DNA of 64,000 nucleotides from DAIMFL01 sp964372215. GTDB taxonomy: Bacteria > Pseudomonadota > Alphaproteobacteria > Dongiales > Dongiaceae. The notes under the pieces are model-generated. The model ran no database searches. It worked only from the letters and a program-made list of their open reading frames with translations, and was not told the origin of the DNA. The DNA lies in NCBI GenBank assembly GCA_964372215.1, contig CAYJQC010000011.1:1-64000 (forward strand), given 5' to 3'. Shown one piece after another: positions 34,910 through 44,844 of the stretch; positions within the stretch are counted from its first letter, which is position 1, and each line of letters starts with the position of its first letter. The position numbers were made by a program, and so were the translations under genes.

Positions 34910-36463
34910 ATGCATGAAGCACTGTCACTGCTGATGAACTATGCCATCGCCGCCTGGCGGCGGCGGTGGTACGGCGTCGTGGTGGCGTGGCTCGTCTGCG
35001 TCGTCGGCTGGCTGGTGGTCGAGCGGATTCCCGATCGCTACCTGTCCTCGGCGCAAGTCAACATCGACACGACGTCGATGCTGCGCCCGCTGATGGCCGG
35101 AATCGCCGCCGATCTGAGCGCCGGCGCGATGGCACAGCTCGACATCGTGCGCCAGACCCTGCTGACCCGGCCGAACCTCGAGCGGGTGATGCGGATGACC
35201 GATCTCGACCTGACGGCCAACACCATGGTCGACAAGGAACAGGTCATGGCGTCGTTGCGCTCCCGGCTCAACATCGGCCGCGGCGGCACCGAAGACAATC
35301 TGTTCTCGGTGTCGTTCACCGACAAGAACCCGCAGATGGCGCATGACGTGGTGCAGGCGCTGCTGACGATCTTCGTGGAAACCAATCTCGGGGCCAATCG
35401 CGAGGATCTGGCGAAGACCCAGCAGTTCCTCGACGATCAGCTGGCGTCGCTCAAGATCCAGCTCGACGAGGCCGAGCAGGCGCTGACGCAGTTCGAACTC
35501 GATAACCGCGAATCTCTTCCCGGACCGGGCAGCTATGTCGATCAGCTCTACACCACGCGCGCGACGCTCAGCAAGATTCAGGCCGAACGCACGCAGGCGA
35601 TCGAGCTGCGCAATCAGCTGAACGCGCAGCTGGCACAGGTCGGCAAGGCCGACTCGACCGGCGAGCAATCCATCGCGACCCACACGGCGCGGGTGATCGA
35701 CCTGAAGCGCCAGATCGACGATCTGCTGACCCGCTACACCGAAAACTATCCCGACGTCATCATCACGAAGCGGCTGCTGGAGCGCGAAGAAGCCGAGCTG
35801 GCCCAGGCCCAGGCCGAATTTTCCGGCAACGGATCGAACGAACTCGGGCAGATGACCTATGACCAGCTTCGCCTGAGCATCGCGGAGCAGAGCGCCACGG
35901 TCGCCGCCCTCGATCAGCGCATCGCCCAGACGGAATCGGAGATCGCGCGGCTGGAAAGCCTGGTCTCGAACACCTCGGAAATCGTCACCAGGCACGCGCA
36001 GCTGCAGCGCCAGTACAACATGGCCCAGAGCGGCTACGTGGCGGTGTCCGACCGGCGCGAAGCCGCGCGCTTTGCCGAGGAGGTCGACACCAAGACCGAA
36101 CCGGTGCAGTTCCGCATCATCGAGCCGCCGAACGTTCCGGTGACGCCGAGCGGGCCCGATCGGCCGCTGCTGCAGACCGGGGTCCTGCTTGGCGGGATCG
36201 CCGTCGGCGCCGGGTTCTGCATGCTGCTCGGCCTGATCGCCGGAACGATCAACAACACGGTCCGGCTCGCCGAAATCGCCGGCCGGCCGGTGATCGGCGC
36301 GGTGACGCGGCTGACGATGCCTGGCCGGCGGCCGGCGCTCATCTTCGAACAGCTGGCGTTCCTCGTCATCTCGGCGGGGCTCCTCGCCGGCTACCTGTTT
36401 GCCCTGTACGGCCCGACCGAGGCGCTGAAGGCGGCCATCCTGTCTCGGATCCCGGTGATCTAG
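34910..36463 (+). CDS. XrtA-system polysaccharide chain-length determinant (Wzz/PCP)
   Basis: 517 residues. Seen: an N-terminal membrane helix about residues 15-35 (VVVAWLVCVVGWLVVERIP), a long periplasmic region with heptad-rich coiled coil (about residues 165-375), the proline-rich PNVPVTPSGPDRP before a second membrane segment, and a third hydrophobic stretch near the C terminus. It matches the TIGR03007 chain-length protein of exosortase A loci. It sets polymer length and pairs with the separate tyrosine kinase, the next gene 11 bp downstream. No kinase domain is fused. Confidence 0.93.
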   Translation: MHEALSLLMNYAIAAWRRRWYGVVVAWLVCVVGWLVVERIPDRYLSSAQVNIDTTSMLRPLMAGIAADLSAGAMAQLDIVRQTLLTRPNLERVMRMTDLDLTANTMVDKEQVMASLRSRLNIGRGGTEDNLFSVSFTDKNPQMAHDVVQALLTIFVETNLGANREDLAKTQQFLDDQLASLKIQLDEAEQALTQFELDNRESLPGPGSYVDQLYTTRATLSKIQAERTQAIELRNQLNAQLAQVGKADSTGEQSIATHTARVIDLKRQIDDLLTRYTENYPDVIITKRLLEREEAELAQAQAEFSGNGSNELGQMTYDQLRLSIAEQSATVAALDQRIAQTESEIARLESLVSNTSEIVTRHAQLQRQYNMAQSGYVAVSDRREAARFAEEVDTKTEPVQFRIIEPPNVPVTPSGPDRPLLQTGVLLGGIAVGAGFCMLLGLIAGTINNTVRLAEIAGRPVIGAVTRLTMPGRRPALIFEQLAFLVISAGLLAGYLFALYGPTEALKAAILSRIPVI

Positions 36464-36474
36464 GTGAGTCGGCA

Positions 36475-37434
36475 ATGACCGAGAAGACCACCTCGATCGA
36501 ACGGGCCGCCGCGATTCTGGATCAGGCCGCCGAAGCGTCGCTGGTCGAGCGCGCGGCCCGCCGGATGGCCGAGGCGCGTGCGCCGGGCGCGCCCGACGAA
36601 CTATCCGCGGATCCGGCGTCGTTCGTGCAAGCGCCTCGTCCGCTGCGCGAGACGGACACGACCGCAATCGCCAAGCAACCCGAGAGCCGGGAGGTCACGG
36701 TCGATTTCGACGTGGTGAGCCGGCGCGGCCTGCTCTCGCCGCAGGGAGAAAAGACGCGCACTGCCGAAGAGTTCCGCCTGATCAAGCGCTTCGTCCTGGC
36801 GAAGGCCTTCGGGCGGATCGACGGCCGCAACGAGCGCGACAATCTGCTCATGGTGACCAGCGCGAAGCCGCGCGAGGGCAAGACCTTCACCGCGATCAAT
36901 CTCGCCATCAGCATCGCGCTCGAGCGCGATACCCGCGTGCTGCTCGTCGATGCCGATCTGGTGCGCCCGTCGATCCTCAGGGCGCTCGGCGTGCAGGCGG
37001 ACCGCGGCCTGATCGAGCTGCTCGAGGACCCGACGCTCGACGTCAGCGACGTGATGCTGCGCACCAACATCGACAAGCTCACCTTGATTCCCGCGGGACG
37101 GTTTCATCACATGGCGCCCGAGCTGATCACCAGCGATCGCATGGCGGCCATTACCAGCGAGCTGGCGAGCCGCTATCCCGACCGGGTCATCATCTTCGAC
37201 TCGCCGCCGCTGCTGGCGACCAGCGAACCGACCATGCTGGCCCAGCTGGTCGGGCAAGTCATCTTCGTGGTCGAAGCGGAGCGCACCAGCGAGGTCGCGG
37301 TGCGGGCGGCACTCGAACTGATCTCCGACTGCCCGGACGTGATGATGGTGCTGAACAAGTCGCGGACCGGGCTCGGATCGCAGAATTTCGGAAGCTACTA
37401 TTCGTACTACGGCAGGCAGAAGATACGGCGCTAG
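36475..37434 (+). CDS. XrtA-system tyrosine autokinase (BY-kinase)
   Basis: 319 residues. Seen: Walker A SAKPREGKTF (129-138), Walker A' LLVDADLVRPS, Walker B VIIFDSPPLL and a C-terminal tyrosine cluster YYSYYG just before a basic end. These are all hallmarks of bacterial tyrosine kinases (TIGR03018 form). The first 90 residues are acidic, alanine-rich and probably disordered. It is cytoplasmic and is docked by the chain-length protein; cycles of phosphorylation on the tail tyrosines control polymer assembly in studied homologues. Confidence 0.92.
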   Translation: MTEKTTSIERAAAILDQAAEASLVERAARRMAEARAPGAPDELSADPASFVQAPRPLRETDTTAIAKQPESREVTVDFDVVSRRGLLSPQGEKTRTAEEFRLIKRFVLAKAFGRIDGRNERDNLLMVTSAKPREGKTFTAINLAISIALERDTRVLLVDADLVRPSILRALGVQADRGLIELLEDPTLDVSDVMLRTNIDKLTLIPAGRFHHMAPELITSDRMAAITSELASRYPDRVIIFDSPPLLATSEPTMLAQLVGQVIFVVEAERTSEVAVRAALELISDCPDVMMVLNKSRTGLGSQNFGSYYSYYGRQKIRR

Positions 37435-37489
37435 GGGACGCGGTGACGATGCTGCCAACGCTGATGGCGGAAACCGGAGGGGCGAAAGT

Positions 37490-38947
37490 ATGACGGCTGG
37501 AAGGGGATGGGGGCGGATGTCGCCGCACCCGGCCGTCCTGGCGGCTCCGATCGTTGTCGGGTTCGCGGCCGCCGCCGCCGCCGATGTGAAACTTACGTCG
37601 TCGGTCAGCACCAGCGCCACGCTGACGGACAACCGCAATTTCGAGCACGATGGCGAGTCCGACTTGCTGATGACGGTGTCGCCGGGGATCTCGCTCAGAC
37701 AGATCGGGGGGCGGTCGACCTCGACGCTCGACTACTCGATCAGCGGGCAATACGGCGCCCGCGACTCGAACATCGACCTGATCCATGCCCTGAGCGCGGC
37801 GAACAATACCGAGCTTGTCCGCAGTTTCCTGTTCATCGATTCCAGCGCCAGCATCGATCAACAGGTGATCGACATTGCGCAGGGTGCTCCCGCGCGCCAG
37901 GGCGACAACGGCAACAATCTGGCTCTCGTCCAGCGCTATTCGGTGAGCCCCTACGTGCTGCAGCAGTTCGGCAGCTTCGCAACCTCGCAGACCCGGGTGC
38001 GGGCCGGCTATGTCACGTCGACCTCCTCGAACCTCGACTCCGAGGCCGAGTACGAGGCCTCGCAGACGCTGTCGAGCGGCCGGCAGTTCACCTCGTTCTT
38101 CTGGGACCTCTCCGCGCGATACCTGGTGTCCAACGTGGGCGACGACGACGAGAGGAAGGCCCAGACCTATCGGCTCGATACCCGGACGGCGCTCGATCGG
38201 CATTTCTCGCTGCTGGCCGGTGCCGGCTACGAGAAGATCGACGACAACTCGCTCGACGACGAGCCGAATGGGTTCATCTGGGATGTCGGCTTCAACTGGC
38301 AGCCGGGCCCGAAGCTGACGCTGACCGCGACCTATGGCGAGCGCTACGACGAGCAGAACATCAACGCATCGCTCGACTACAAGTTCAGCGAGCGGACGAC
38401 GTTGTCGGCCAGCTACACCCAGACGCTGACCACGCAGCAGGAGCTGCTGCTGAACGACCTGAGCTTCGTCGGGTTCGACGACGAGGGCAACCTGATCGAT
38501 ACCCGAACCGGGTTGCCGGCCACCTCAACCGAGAGCCTGTTCGGCCTGTCGAACGCCACGTTTCGCCGGGACATCTTCTCGGCGCGCTTCGAGACCTCCC
38601 GCCAGCGCGACACCTATTCGGCGGAAGCCTCGTACGAGGTGCGGGAGTCCGGCACCGGCGATTCCTCGACCGAAGTGAAGAGCATCTCCGCGACCTGGGA
38701 CCACTCGCTCACGCGCAGCATGTCGATGGGCGTCACGACGTCCTATGACAACATCGATTTCGGTGGCACCGGAACCAGCGGCGGGCGCGAGGACAACCTC
38801 TACACCTTGGAGGCTTCGCTCAGCGAGCAGCTCGCCGAGACGGTCACTGCCTCCGCCACATACACCTTCCGGCATCTCGATTCGAGCGTCACCGGGGGAG
38901 ACGCAACCGAGAACGCAATCGTCTTCACGCTGAGAAAGACCTTCTGA
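37490..38947 (+). CDS. PEP-CTERM-associated outer-membrane beta-barrel protein (TIGR03016 type)
   Basis: 485 residues. Seen: an N-terminal signal-like stretch ending VGFAAAAAADVKL, then a long series of alternating polar and hydrophobic beta strands with aromatic ends, and a terminal Phe (LRKTF), the usual outer-membrane insertion signal. It fits the exosortase A-associated family TIGR03016 and acts as the likely outer-membrane pore or structural partner for polysaccharide export. In many such loci it sits between the kinase and the ATPase, as here. GTG or ATG starts a few codons downstream (38 bases in) are possible. Confidence 0.9.
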   Translation: MTAGRGWGRMSPHPAVLAAPIVVGFAAAAAADVKLTSSVSTSATLTDNRNFEHDGESDLLMTVSPGISLRQIGGRSTSTLDYSISGQYGARDSNIDLIHALSAANNTELVRSFLFIDSSASIDQQVIDIAQGAPARQGDNGNNLALVQRYSVSPYVLQQFGSFATSQTRVRAGYVTSTSSNLDSEAEYEASQTLSSGRQFTSFFWDLSARYLVSNVGDDDERKAQTYRLDTRTALDRHFSLLAGAGYEKIDDNSLDDEPNGFIWDVGFNWQPGPKLTLTATYGERYDEQNINASLDYKFSERTTLSASYTQTLTTQQELLLNDLSFVGFDDEGNLIDTRTGLPATSTESLFGLSNATFRRDIFSARFETSRQRDTYSAEASYEVRESGTGDSSTEVKSISATWDHSLTRSMSMGVTTSYDNIDFGGTGTSGGREDNLYTLEASLSEQLAETVTASATYTFRHLDSSVTGGDATENAIVFTLRKTF

Positions 38948-38953
38948 GGCGCC

Positions 38954-40030
38954 GTGTACGAAGCGTTCTATCATCTGAGCGGACTGCCGTTTCAGCTCAG
39001 CCCCGATCCGCGATTCTACTTCGCGAGCCAGAGCCACCGGAAGGCGATGGCCTACCTGCTGTATGGGCTGAACCAGGCGGAAGGCTTCGTCGTCGTCACC
39101 GGCGACATCGGCACCGGCAAGACGACGCTGCTCGGCCGTCTGCTGGCCGGGCTCGACACCAAGAAGTACCTGGCCGGTACCGTCGTCACCACCCAGCTCG
39201 ATCCGACCGGCATGCTGCGCATGGTCGCCTCGGCCTTCGGCCTGACCGCCGGCGACGACGACAAGGCCTCGCTGCTGCGCAAGATCGAGCAGTTCCTGGT
39301 CACCTCGCAAAAGGCCGGACGGCAGCCGCTGCTGATCGTCGACGAGGTGCAGAACGTGCCGGTCAGCTCGCTCGAGGAACTGCGGATGTTGTCGAACTTC
39401 CAGTTCCAGCACCGCAGCCTGCTGCAGACACTTCTGGTCGGGCAGCCGCAGTTCCGGGCGACCATCGCGGGTGCCGATCTCGAGCAGCTGCGCCAGCGGG
39501 TGACCGCTTCCTATCATCTCGGCCCGCTCGACGAAAAGGATACGCGCGGCTACATCGAGCACCGCTTGCGCATGGTGCAATGGAAGGGTGATCCCGAGAT
39601 CGGCGACGCCGCCTACGGCAGGATCTTCAAGCACAGCGGGGGCCTGCCGCGCCGGATCAACACATTGTGCTCGCGCCTGCTGCTGTACGGCAGCCTCGAA
39701 GGCCTGCACATGATCGACGTCGCGGTCGTCGACCAGGTCGTCGAGGAACTCGGGCAGGAGGTCGCCGAGGTGGCGTCCAGGCCGGGCCAGGGCCCAGCCG
39801 CGACGGCGCAGATCGGGGCGCCGCGCCAGGACGAGAGCGTGGAGCTCCTGTCGCGGCGGGTCGGCATCCTCGAGCGCTACGTGCATGCGCACGAGCAGAC
39901 CATCCAGAAGGCCCTGGCGATGTTCTCCGAATACATGGCGACCCGGGAACCGCCGGCACAGAAGATGGGGCCGGGCGAGGCCAAGGCCGGCCGCGAGGAC
40001 AACGGGCATGACGTCGGCACCCACGACTGA
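38954..40030 (+). CDS. XrtA-system-associated ATPase (ExeA/GspA-like)
   Basis: 358 residues, GTG start 6 bp after the barrel gene. Seen: the N-terminal signature FYHLSGLPFQLSPDPRFYF, Walker A GDIGTGKTT, Walker B LLIVDEVQN, and GLPRRINTLCSRLLL of the AAA+ sensor-2 region. This is the TIGR03015 ATPase of exosortase A loci, related to ExeA of type II secretion. The C-terminal 80 residues are low-complexity with a short helical part. A role in assembly of the export machinery is inferred. It overlaps the deacetylase gene by 23 bases. Confidence 0.93.
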   Translation: MYEAFYHLSGLPFQLSPDPRFYFASQSHRKAMAYLLYGLNQAEGFVVVTGDIGTGKTTLLGRLLAGLDTKKYLAGTVVTTQLDPTGMLRMVASAFGLTAGDDDKASLLRKIEQFLVTSQKAGRQPLLIVDEVQNVPVSSLEELRMLSNFQFQHRSLLQTLLVGQPQFRATIAGADLEQLRQRVTASYHLGPLDEKDTRGYIEHRLRMVQWKGDPEIGDAAYGRIFKHSGGLPRRINTLCSRLLLYGSLEGLHMIDVAVVDQVVEELGQEVAEVASRPGQGPAATAQIGAPRQDESVELLSRRVGILERYVHAHEQTIQKALAMFSEYMATREPPAQKMGPGEAKAGREDNGHDVGTHD

Positions 40031-40943
40031 GCGCCCGCCAGGGCAGAAGGCGCCGCCGCGCCCGGCACCCGGCGCCTCGCTCCGCGCGCCGCAAGCAGCG
40101 CCCGGCAATGCGTTCACCGTCGATGTCGAGGATTATTTCCAGGTCCACGCCTTTTCGGGCGTCGTCGAGCGCACGGACTGGGAAAGCCTGCCGGCGCGGG
40201 TCGAAACCAATTCCGCGGCGCTGCTCGACCTGCTGGCGGAACGCGGCGTGAAGGGCACCTTCTTCGTCCTCGGCTGGGTCGGTAGCCGGCACCAGCGGCT
40301 GATCCGCCGCATCGTCGAGGACGGGCACGAGCTCGCCAGCCACGGCTGGGAGCATGTGCCGGTCCACCAGCAGACGCCCGCTGCGTTCCGCGACGACATC
40401 AGGCGCACCAAGCGGGCGCTCGAGGATGCCGGGGGCGCGCCGGTTCTGGGGTACCGCGCCGCCAGTTTCTCGATCGACGAGCGCACCCTATGGGCGCACG
40501 AGGTGCTGGCCGAGGAAGGCTATCGCTACAGCTCGAGCGTCTACCCCATCCGTCACGATCATTACGGCATGGCCTCGGCGCCCCGCTTTGCGTTCCGGCC
40601 GCGCGGCGCCGCCGGTGTCGTCGAGGTGCCGATCACCACGGTGCGCCTGTTCGGGCGCAACCTTCCCTGTGGCGGTGGCGGCTATTTTCGGCTTCTGCCC
40701 TATCCGGTATCGCGCGGGCTGATGCGACGGGTGAACGTCAGCGACAACAGGGCCTGCGTCTTCTACTGCCATCCCTGGGAGATCGACCGGAACCAGCCGC
40801 GCCTGGCCGGGGTCGGTCTCAAGTCGCGGTTCCGCCACTTCGTGAACATCGACCGCATGGCCGACCGGCTCGGCCGGCTGCTCGACGAGTTCGCCTGGGA
40901 CCGCATGGACCGGGTGTTCCAGGACGAAATCGAGCGGCCCTAG
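40008..40943 (+). CDS. XrtA-system polysaccharide deacetylase
   Basis: 311 residues. Seen: the NodB-domain opening FTVDVEDYFQVHAF with the metal/base Asp, the metal-binding SHGWEH, YRAASFSID, and a C-terminal FYCHPWEID with the catalytic His. These match carbohydrate esterase family 4 and specifically the exosortase A-associated form (TIGR03006). It removes N- or O-acetyl groups, probably from the lipid-linked or exported glycan. No signal peptide is seen, so it may act in the cytoplasm. The first 33 residues are proline/alanine-rich. Overlaps the ATPase gene. Confidence 0.93.
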   Translation: MTSAPTTERPPGQKAPPRPAPGASLRAPQAAPGNAFTVDVEDYFQVHAFSGVVERTDWESLPARVETNSAALLDLLAERGVKGTFFVLGWVGSRHQRLIRRIVEDGHELASHGWEHVPVHQQTPAAFRDDIRRTKRALEDAGGAPVLGYRAASFSIDERTLWAHEVLAEEGYRYSSSVYPIRHDHYGMASAPRFAFRPRGAAGVVEVPITTVRLFGRNLPCGGGGYFRLLPYPVSRGLMRRVNVSDNRACVFYCHPWEIDRNQPRLAGVGLKSRFRHFVNIDRMADRLGRLLDEFAWDRMDRVFQDEIERP

Positions 40944-40966
40944 GGTTGCAGGGGTGCCGGCAGCCA

Positions 40967-41992
40967 ATGATCGCAATCCGCACGATGACGGACTCCGACC
41001 GGGCGCGCTGGGACCGCTTCGTCGACCAGCAGGCTGACGCGGGCTTCTTCCATCGCGCCGGCTGGAGCGACGCCGTCGTTCACGGCTTCGGGCACCAGAC
41101 TCACTACCTGATGGCCGAGGAGAACGGCGAGGTGGTCGGGGTCCTGCCGCTCGTCCACGTGTCCAGCCGGCTGTTCGGCAACGCCCTGATATCGACCGCC
41201 TTCTGTGTCGGCGGCGGGCCGGTCGGGCGGCCCGACGCGCGGGCCATGCTGGACCAGCAGGCGATCGCGCTTGCCGACCGCCTGAACGTCGACTTCCTGG
41301 AGTATCGCGGCGGCACGCCGGATGGCCCGCGCTGGCGCCGCCGCGCCGATCTCTATTTCGGATTCGACCGCCGGCTCGACCCCGATCCCGAGCGCAACCT
41401 GCTGGCGATCCCGCGCAAGCAGCGCGCCGAGGTGCGCAAGGCGATCAAGCTCGGCCTGACCGCGGAGATCGACGACCGGGTCGACCGGTTCTACGAGCTC
41501 TATGCCGAGAGCGTGCGCAATCTGGGCACGCCGGTATTCGGTCGCCGCTACTTTCGGGCCCTCAAGGAGGCGTTCGGCGCGGATTGCGAGATTCTGGTCG
41601 TCCGCCGCGACGGCCGGCCGATCAGCGCGCTGATGAGCTTCTACTTCCGCGACCGCGTCCTGCCCTATTATGCCGGCGGCGGCGCGTCCGCGCGCGGCGC
41701 GTCGGCGCACGAGTTCATGTACTGGGACGTGATGCGCCGGGCCGGCACCGCCGGCGTCGACTGGTTCGATTTCGGCCGCAGCAAGATCGGCACCGGCTCC
41801 TTCGCCTTCAAGAAGAACTGGGGCTTCGCGCCGGCGCCGCTGACCTACGGCTACTATCTGCGGCGGCTCGACGACATTCCCGAAATCAATCCGCTGAATC
41901 CGCGATACCGCCTGTTCGTCGCGATGTGGAAGCGGCTGCCGCTCGGCCTCAGCAAGCTGGTCGGCCCGCGAATCGCGCGGAACCTGGGATAG
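40967..41992 (+). CDS. XrtA-system FemAB-like acyltransferase
   Basis: 341 residues. Seen: FHRAGWSDAVVHGFGHQTHY near residue 30, a Lys/Arg-rich RKQRAEVRKAIKLGL, and the diagnostic FGRSKIGTGSFAFKKNWG. This is the FemAB family protein associated with exosortase A (TIGR03019). FemAB-fold enzymes transfer amino acids from tRNA to cell-wall precursors; here an amino-acyl or acetyl transfer to the glycan is inferred. It sits between the deacetylase and the TIGR03087 glycosyltransferase (5-bp gap). Confidence 0.92.
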   Translation: MIAIRTMTDSDRARWDRFVDQQADAGFFHRAGWSDAVVHGFGHQTHYLMAEENGEVVGVLPLVHVSSRLFGNALISTAFCVGGGPVGRPDARAMLDQQAIALADRLNVDFLEYRGGTPDGPRWRRRADLYFGFDRRLDPDPERNLLAIPRKQRAEVRKAIKLGLTAEIDDRVDRFYELYAESVRNLGTPVFGRRYFRALKEAFGADCEILVVRRDGRPISALMSFYFRDRVLPYYAGGGASARGASAHEFMYWDVMRRAGTAGVDWFDFGRSKIGTGSFAFKKNWGFAPAPLTYGYYLRRLDDIPEINPLNPRYRLFVAMWKRLPLGLSKLVGPRIARNLG

Positions 41993-41997
41993 CCGCC

Positions 41998-43248
41998 ATG
42001 AGCCGGATCCTGTTCCTCGCGCATCGCATCCCCTATCCGCCGAACAAGGGCGACAAGATCCGCTCCTGGCATTTCCTGCGCCATCTGGCGGCGCACCATG
42101 AGCTGAGCCTGGCCTGCTTCGTCGACGATCCCGACGACATGCGCCATGCCGAGATGTTGCGCGGCATCTGCGCCGACAGCCATTTCGAACCGCTGGCGCG
42201 CTCGCCGCTGCAATGGCGCAACGCCGCCGCCATGGCGACCGGCTCGCCGATCACCGTCAGCCACTACCGCAGCCGCCGGATGCGGGCGCGGGTCGAGTCG
42301 CTCCTCGCCGGGCAGCCGGATTTCGTCTTCGTCTTCTCGGGCGCGATGGCGCAGTACCTGCCGGAACGGGTCGACTGGCCGCTGCGCCGGATCATCGATT
42401 TCGCCGATGTCGATTCCGACAAATGGGCGCAGTACGCGCGCCAGCGCAAGGCGCCGGCGAGCCTGATCTATCGCCGCGAGGCTCGCACCCTGCTCGGTTG
42501 CGAGCGCGCGGCGGCGGCCCGCGCCGACGCCGTCCTGTTCGTTTCCGAGGTCGAGGCCGACCTGTTCCGCGCACTGGCGCCGGAATCGGCCGGCAAGGTG
42601 CATGCCATCCGCAATGGCGTCGACTACCTCCAGTTCTCGCCCGAGCATGAGCTGCCCTCGCCGTTCTCGGCGGCCGCGCGCCCATTGGTCTTCACCGGGA
42701 TGATGGACTATTGGGCCAATGTCGACGGTGCCGCCTGGTTCGTCGATCAGGTGTTGCCGCGGATTCGACAGAAGATCCCGGCGGCCGAGTTCTGGATCGT
42801 CGGCGCGTCGCCGGCTCCGGCAGTGCGCGCGCTCGCGGAACGGCCGGGCGTGCATGTCACCGGCCGGGTGCCGGATGTCAGGCCCTATCTGCGCCATGCC
42901 GCCGTGGTCGCGGTGCCACTGCGCATTGCCCGCGGCGTACAGAACAAGGTGCTGGAGGCGATGGCGATGGCGCGCCCGGTGGTCACCACCCCGGCCGCCG
43001 CCCAGGGCGTGGATGGTGCCGTGATCGGCCACGAGCTGATCGAGGCGGGCGACGAAGCCGGCTTTGCCGATGCGGTCTGCATGCTGCTCCGGGGCCGGGA
43101 CGAGGCGGAGGAGATGGGCCGGCGCGCGCGGGCGCGGGTGCTGGCGGACTACGACTGGGGATCGAATCTCGGGCGCCTCGACGACGTCATGGGGCCGGCG
43201 CCGGAACGCAGCGTTCCGCGGGATTCCAAGATGGTGGCCGGGCGATGA
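41998..43248 (+). CDS. XrtA/PEP-CTERM-associated glycosyltransferase (TIGR03087 type)
   Basis: 416 residues. Seen: the diagnostic N-terminal HRIPYPPNKGDKIRSWHFLR, IIDFADVDSDKW, IRNGVDYLQF, and the donor-side NKVLEAMAMARPVVTT. These define the sugar transferase family TIGR03087 that accompanies exosortase A (EpsH1). It is cytoplasmic and adds a sugar conserved among XrtA glycans. The TGA overlaps the xrtA start (ATGA), so it is translated together with the exosortase. Confidence 0.94.
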   Translation: MSRILFLAHRIPYPPNKGDKIRSWHFLRHLAAHHELSLACFVDDPDDMRHAEMLRGICADSHFEPLARSPLQWRNAAAMATGSPITVSHYRSRRMRARVESLLAGQPDFVFVFSGAMAQYLPERVDWPLRRIIDFADVDSDKWAQYARQRKAPASLIYRREARTLLGCERAAAARADAVLFVSEVEADLFRALAPESAGKVHAIRNGVDYLQFSPEHELPSPFSAAARPLVFTGMMDYWANVDGAAWFVDQVLPRIRQKIPAAEFWIVGASPAPAVRALAERPGVHVTGRVPDVRPYLRHAAVVAVPLRIARGVQNKVLEAMAMARPVVTTPAAAQGVDGAVIGHELIEAGDEAGFADAVCMLLRGRDEAEEMGRRARARVLADYDWGSNLGRLDDVMGPAPERSVPRDSKMVAGR

Positions 43249-44801
43249 ACGAGTGGCAGTCGATTGCGCCTGATGCCGGCGGGCAGGTTCCGGCAGCGAT
43301 GGCAGCCGCCAGGCGCCGCAGCCTGTGGCTGCTCGGGCCGATCCTGCTGCTGTGGCTGCTGGCGTTCCGCGAGGCGCTCTGGAGCATGGTCGAGATCTGG
43401 TCCCGGTCCGAGACCTTCGGCCACGGCTTCCTGATCGTGCCGATCGCGCTCTTCCTGTTGTGGGAGCGTCGCCACATCCTGGCACGCCAATGCCCGGTGG
43501 GGGCACCCTGGGCGCTTGTCGCGGTGCTCGGCAGCGCGCTGTTGTGGCTGGTCGGGCGGTTCGCCGGCGTGCTGGTGGTGCAGGAATTCGCGGCGCTGTT
43601 CGTCCTGCAGTCGGCGGTGCTCGCCGTGGTCGGGTGGCGGATGTTCGTGACGCTCATGTTCCCGCTCGGCTATCTCCTGCTGATGGTGCCGTTCGGCGAG
43701 TTCCTGGTGCCGCCGCTGCAGGACTTCACCGCCGCCTTCGTGGTCAAGTCGTTGCGCCTGATGGATATCCCGGTCTTCTCGGACGGCGTCTTCATCCAGA
43801 TTCCGAACGGCATGTTCCAGGTGGCCGAAGCCTGCGCCGGCCTGCGCTTCCTGGTCGCGACCTTCGCGCTCGGCGTGCTGTTCGTCGGCATCGCGTATCG
43901 CGACTGGTGGCGCCGGGCGGTGTTCATGGTGCTGGTCTTCGCGATTCCGGTGATTGCCAACGGGTTCCGCGCGCTCGGCATCGTGCTGCTGGCCTACTAC
44001 ACCGACAACCAGGTGGCGGTCGAAGCGGATCACGTCATCTACGGCTGGGTGTTCCTCAGCATCGTCACCCTGGCGCTGCTCGGCGTCGGCATGGCGTTGC
44101 GGCGGCGCGGCGAACGGCCGGCCGCGCCGCTGCCGCCGATTGGCATGGCATCCAAGCCGGCGCGGGTGACGGCGACCGGGGGCGCCGCGGCCATCCTGGT
44201 CGCCGCCGCGCCGGCGCTCGCCGCCATTCTCGAGCCGGGGGCGTCCTCCGAGGTCCAGGCACTGCGCCTCGATCCGCCGCCGGTCGCGGCGCCTTGGACC
44301 GTGGCGGCCGGCGACGGCGCGGATTGGGCACCGTCCTTTCCGGGCACCACCGCCGAGGCCGTGGCGCGCTACAGCGACGGCACGCGCAGCGTCGATCTGT
44401 TCATCGCCTTCTATGCGCAGCAGACCCAGGGCGCCGAGATCGTCAATCCGAACAACCGGGTCGCCTCCGAGCCGGACTGGAGGCGTGCGGCCGACCGGCC
44501 GGTCCGCATCGTGCTCGATGGCCGGGAGGTCGATGCCATCGAGACCCGCTTCGTCGGATCCGGCGGCCGACAGCGTTTGGTTCTGCAATGGTACTGGGTC
44601 GGCGGCCACATGGTCGGCAGCGCGATCGACGCCAAGCTGTATCAGCTCTGGGGAATCGTCAGCGGTCAGCCGCAGGCCGCGGCCATCGCCGTCGCGACCG
44701 ACGGACAGGAGTCCGCGGCGGTGGCGCTGGAGACACTGCAAGGCTTTCTTGCTAGCCTGCCTGCGCTCGAGACCGTGCTCGAGCGGGCGGGCGGATCCTG
44801 A
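43245..44801 (+). CDS. xrtA: Exosortase A with fused EpsI domain
   Basis: 518 residues. Seen: about 8 membrane helices in the first 290 residues with the exosortase catalytic triad Cys197 (AEACAGLRF), Arg242 (NGFRALG) and His263 (DHVIYGW), followed by a hydrophobic anchor and a C-terminal EpsI domain of about 200 residues (SVDLFIAFYAQQTQGAE, LVLQWYWVGG). Known: XrtA is the predicted transpeptidase that cleaves the PEP-CTERM tail of exported proteins in the inner membrane, like archaeosortases. EpsI is of unknown role and is fused in many Proteobacteria. No PEP-CTERM substrate is encoded in this window. Confidence 0.95.
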   Translation: MNEWQSIAPDAGGQVPAAMAAARRRSLWLLGPILLLWLLAFREALWSMVEIWSRSETFGHGFLIVPIALFLLWERRHILARQCPVGAPWALVAVLGSALLWLVGRFAGVLVVQEFAALFVLQSAVLAVVGWRMFVTLMFPLGYLLLMVPFGEFLVPPLQDFTAAFVVKSLRLMDIPVFSDGVFIQIPNGMFQVAEACAGLRFLVATFALGVLFVGIAYRDWWRRAVFMVLVFAIPVIANGFRALGIVLLAYYTDNQVAVEADHVIYGWVFLSIVTLALLGVGMALRRRGERPAAPLPPIGMASKPARVTATGGAAAILVAAAPALAAILEPGASSEVQALRLDPPPVAAPWTVAAGDGADWAPSFPGTTAEAVARYSDGTRSVDLFIAFYAQQTQGAEIVNPNNRVASEPDWRRAADRPVRIVLDGREVDAIETRFVGSGGRQRLVLQWYWVGGHMVGSAIDAKLYQLWGIVSGQPQAAAIAVATDGQESAAVALETLQGFLASLPALETVLERAGGS

Positions 44802-44844
44802 ACTGGTCGGCATGGGCGCTTGCGCCGTTGGGAGAAGCAGCCTG